Source: Candidatus Binatia bacterium (GTDB taxonomy: Bacteria; Desulfobacterota; Binatia; Bin18). Taken from it: a DNA stretch of 64,000 nucleotides. The position numbers were made by a program, and so were the translations under genes. The notes under the pieces are model-generated. The model did not search any database. It saw nothing but the letters and a program-made list of their open reading frames with translations, and was not told the origin of the DNA. Where the stretch lies: assembly GCA_951812575.1 (NCBI GenBank), contig OX638322.1, positions 3,600,501 to 3,664,500 on the forward strand, in the 5' to 3' direction. Each line of letters begins with the position of its first letter. Within the stretch, counting starts at the first letter, position 1. Below, in pieces: positions 62,913-64,000 of this stretch.

Positions 62913-63149
62913 ATGTCGCAGGCCAAAATCACCACTAAGGGCCAAATCACGATCCCTCTCGCTGTACGCCAACGGATGGGGGTTGGACCGGGCGATACCC
63001 TAGAGTTTCAGGATACGGACGCCGGGGTGCTCGTCACAAAAAGGAAAACCGCTTCTCCCTTTACGAAATATCGTGGCTATCTCAAAAAAAAACGGGGAAA
63101 AAATCCAGATGTCGTGCTCGCTGCTCTTCGTGGTGAGGAGGCACCATAA
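62913..63149 (+). CDS. AbrB/MazE-type antitoxin (VapB-like)
   Basis: 78-aa protein with a complete SpoVT-AbrB swapped-hairpin fold: ITTKGQITIPLAVRQRMGVGPGDTLEF then VLVTKRK. The C-terminal half (PFTKYRGYLKKKRGK) is the basic toxin-contact segment. ATG at 62913; the frame opens far upstream at 62703 without support. It lies 9 bases before the PIN gene. Auto-repressor and toxin neutraliser by family knowledge. Confidence 0.9.
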   Translation: MSQAKITTKGQITIPLAVRQRMGVGPGDTLEFQDTDAGVLVTKRKTASPFTKYRGYLKKKRGKNPDVVLAALRGEEAP

Positions 63150-63158
63150 GGCTGAAGT

Positions 63159-63638
63159 ATGGTCACGGCACTTGATACCAACATCCTTTTGGACCTCCTT
63201 ATTCCCCAAGCACCACATCAGCAGGCGACCGTAGCGGCATTGGATGCATCCTACCAACAGGGTGCGCTGGTGATCAGTGAAGGAGTCTATGCAGAACTCG
63301 GCTCACAATTTGAAAGTGCCCGCGATTTTGATGCTTTTCTCCACGAGACGCGTATTCGGCTCGAACGCTCAACTATGGCTACGTTCCAGTTCGCTGGGGA
63401 AATATGGCAGCGCTATACGCAGCGACGCGGAAAAACGCTGACCTGCCCTTCTTGTGGCTGGAAAGGCGTCCGTGTCTGTCCGCGATGTGATGCCGCACTA
63501 CCTGTTCGGCAGCATGTGCTCATGGACTTTCTGATTGGCAGCCACGCCTTGCAGCAAGCCGATTGTCTGCTGACTCGTGACCGTGGCTATTACCGAACGT
63601 ATTTCCCCACTCTACGGCTCAAGGTCCCGCAGCTATAA
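63159..63638 (+). CDS. PIN-domain toxin with a four-cysteine insertion (VapC-like)
   Basis: 159-aa PIN-domain ribonuclease. Conserved acids: Asp6 in ALDTN at the start, Glu in SEGVYAEL, Asp in MDFLIGSHAL, and Asp in LLTRDRGYYR. Between the central helix (QRRGK) and MDFLIGSHAL lies an extra segment with CPSC and CPRC pairs 11 residues apart, which looks like a small zinc ribbon. ATG at 63159. Usual relatives of this PIN family run directly from a RRGG-like helix to DFLIGAHAL, so the insertion is unusual. Partner antitoxin is the AbrB-type gene just upstream. Convergent with the hydrolase at the window end. Confidence 0.9.
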   Translation: MVTALDTNILLDLLIPQAPHQQATVAALDASYQQGALVISEGVYAELGSQFESARDFDAFLHETRIRLERSTMATFQFAGEIWQRYTQRRGKTLTCPSCGWKGVRVCPRCDAALPVRQHVLMDFLIGSHALQQADCLLTRDRGYYRTYFPTLRLKVPQL

Positions 63639-64000
63639 CGACCCCAAGAAATTCCGGAAGGCGCTCAGGCACTCCTCGGGTCTATCCACATAGATTTCGT
63701 GCCCAGGACCCTCGATAATGGCAATCCGCGCGTTGGGAATCTCCGTACGCATGGAGAGCTGGTCGGTCAGGGGTGTGATCGGGCTGTTGGCAGGAGCCAA
63801 CACCAGCGTCGGGACTGTGACCTGGGGCAGCAGCGTCGCCGTGTCCGCACCGTCCAGCGTCTTGGTAATACCCTGTAAGACATGGGTTGGTGTTTTCGCC
63901 CACTCCTTGAGAACCCATTCAATATGCTCGGGGCTGTGTCCGCTGATGATCTTGCGCTCAATCATCAAACGGCCCCATCCAACAGAACCTTCTGAGGCCA
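63633..64000 (-). CDS. alpha/beta hydrolase, N-terminus cut by window edge
   Basis: C-terminal part (about 122 residues in the window) of an alpha/beta hydrolase; the frame is open at base 64000. It has PTLVLAPANSPITPL with the catalytic acid region, followed by IEGPGHEIYVDRPEECLSAFRNFL with the catalytic His. The nucleophile Ser is expected outside the window. An internal start at 63968 is possible but would leave a fragment without a nucleophile, so the gene most likely begins beyond the edge. Stops one base before the VapC stop on the other strand. Confidence 0.8.
   Translation of the reverse strand, partial: ASEGSVGWGRLMIERKIISGHSPEHIEWVLKEWAKTPTHVLQGITKTLDGADTATLLPQVTVPTLVLAPANSPITPLTDQLSMRTEIPNARIAIIEGPGHEIYVDRPEECLSAFRNFLGSL

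Overview
The window is chromosomal DNA, moderately GC-rich by eye, from a Gram-negative bacterium. Support for this: several lipobox lipoproteins, a periplasmic Slt-type transglycosylase, Mpl/LD-carboxypeptidase murein recycling genes, and LolA/LolB-like DUF1329 proteins paired with MMPL transporters. An F420-type LLM oxidoreductase, the DUF1800/DUF1501 pair and many secondary-catabolism genes suggest an uncultured, environmental (marine or sponge-associated type) lineage such as Tectomicrobia/Entotheonella, Binatota or a deltaproteobacterial relative. That placement is inference; no rRNA is present. No CRISPR array, intact insertion sequence or prophage was seen.

Layout. 1-14.7 kb (almost all minus strand) is an envelope and lipid-export block: two MMPL/RND transporters, two paralogous DUF1329 proteins and one YCF48-repeat lipoprotein flank a Gld-type ABC exporter (ATPase, permease, GldG-like, DUF4340, lipoprotein, coiled-coil protein), followed by a DsbA-like thioredoxin-fold protein. 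14.8-21 kb holds aconitase A and the divergent DUF1800/DUF1501 pair. 21-24.2 kb has a methyltransferase and gltX embedded among four tRNA genes; two nearly identical tRNA-Glu genes form an inverted repeat around gltX. 24.3-29 kb is the conserved prkA-yeaH-spoVR stress operon. 29-31.5 kb is htpG-ispF.

31.6-38.4 kb is the most dynamic part. A 980-aa OmpR-type winged-helix/AAA/TPR regulator faces a cytochrome P450. Their shared upstream region is present in three copies, with P450 and regulator relics and a Fic-family gene lying between the copies. Two copies keep a triple CTACC direct repeat with an exact 11-bp period, a likely operator. 38.6-45.5 kb encodes DAHP synthase and a murein recycling group (LD-carboxypeptidase, serine hydrolase, Mpl, convergent Slt).

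45.6-54.2 kb carries an LLM oxidoreductase, an acidic-tailed lipoprotein, a YIP1-type membrane protein, an NSS transporter with an FAD monooxygenase, a cyclophilin lipoprotein, and a hydantoinase/N-carbamoyl-amidohydrolase pair. 54.4-61.2 kb looks like a catabolic cluster: cyclase family, PhlG-like C-C hydrolase, an HsaA-like flavin monooxygenase, a GlcG/HbpS protein, an alpha/beta hydrolase and a complete type I extradiol dioxygenase, which together could open an aromatic ring. 61.3-63.6 kb is a small defence/addiction patch: HigBA, a truncated restriction-modification-like N-terminus, and a VapBC pair whose PIN toxin carries a four-cysteine insertion. The window ends inside an alpha/beta hydrolase.
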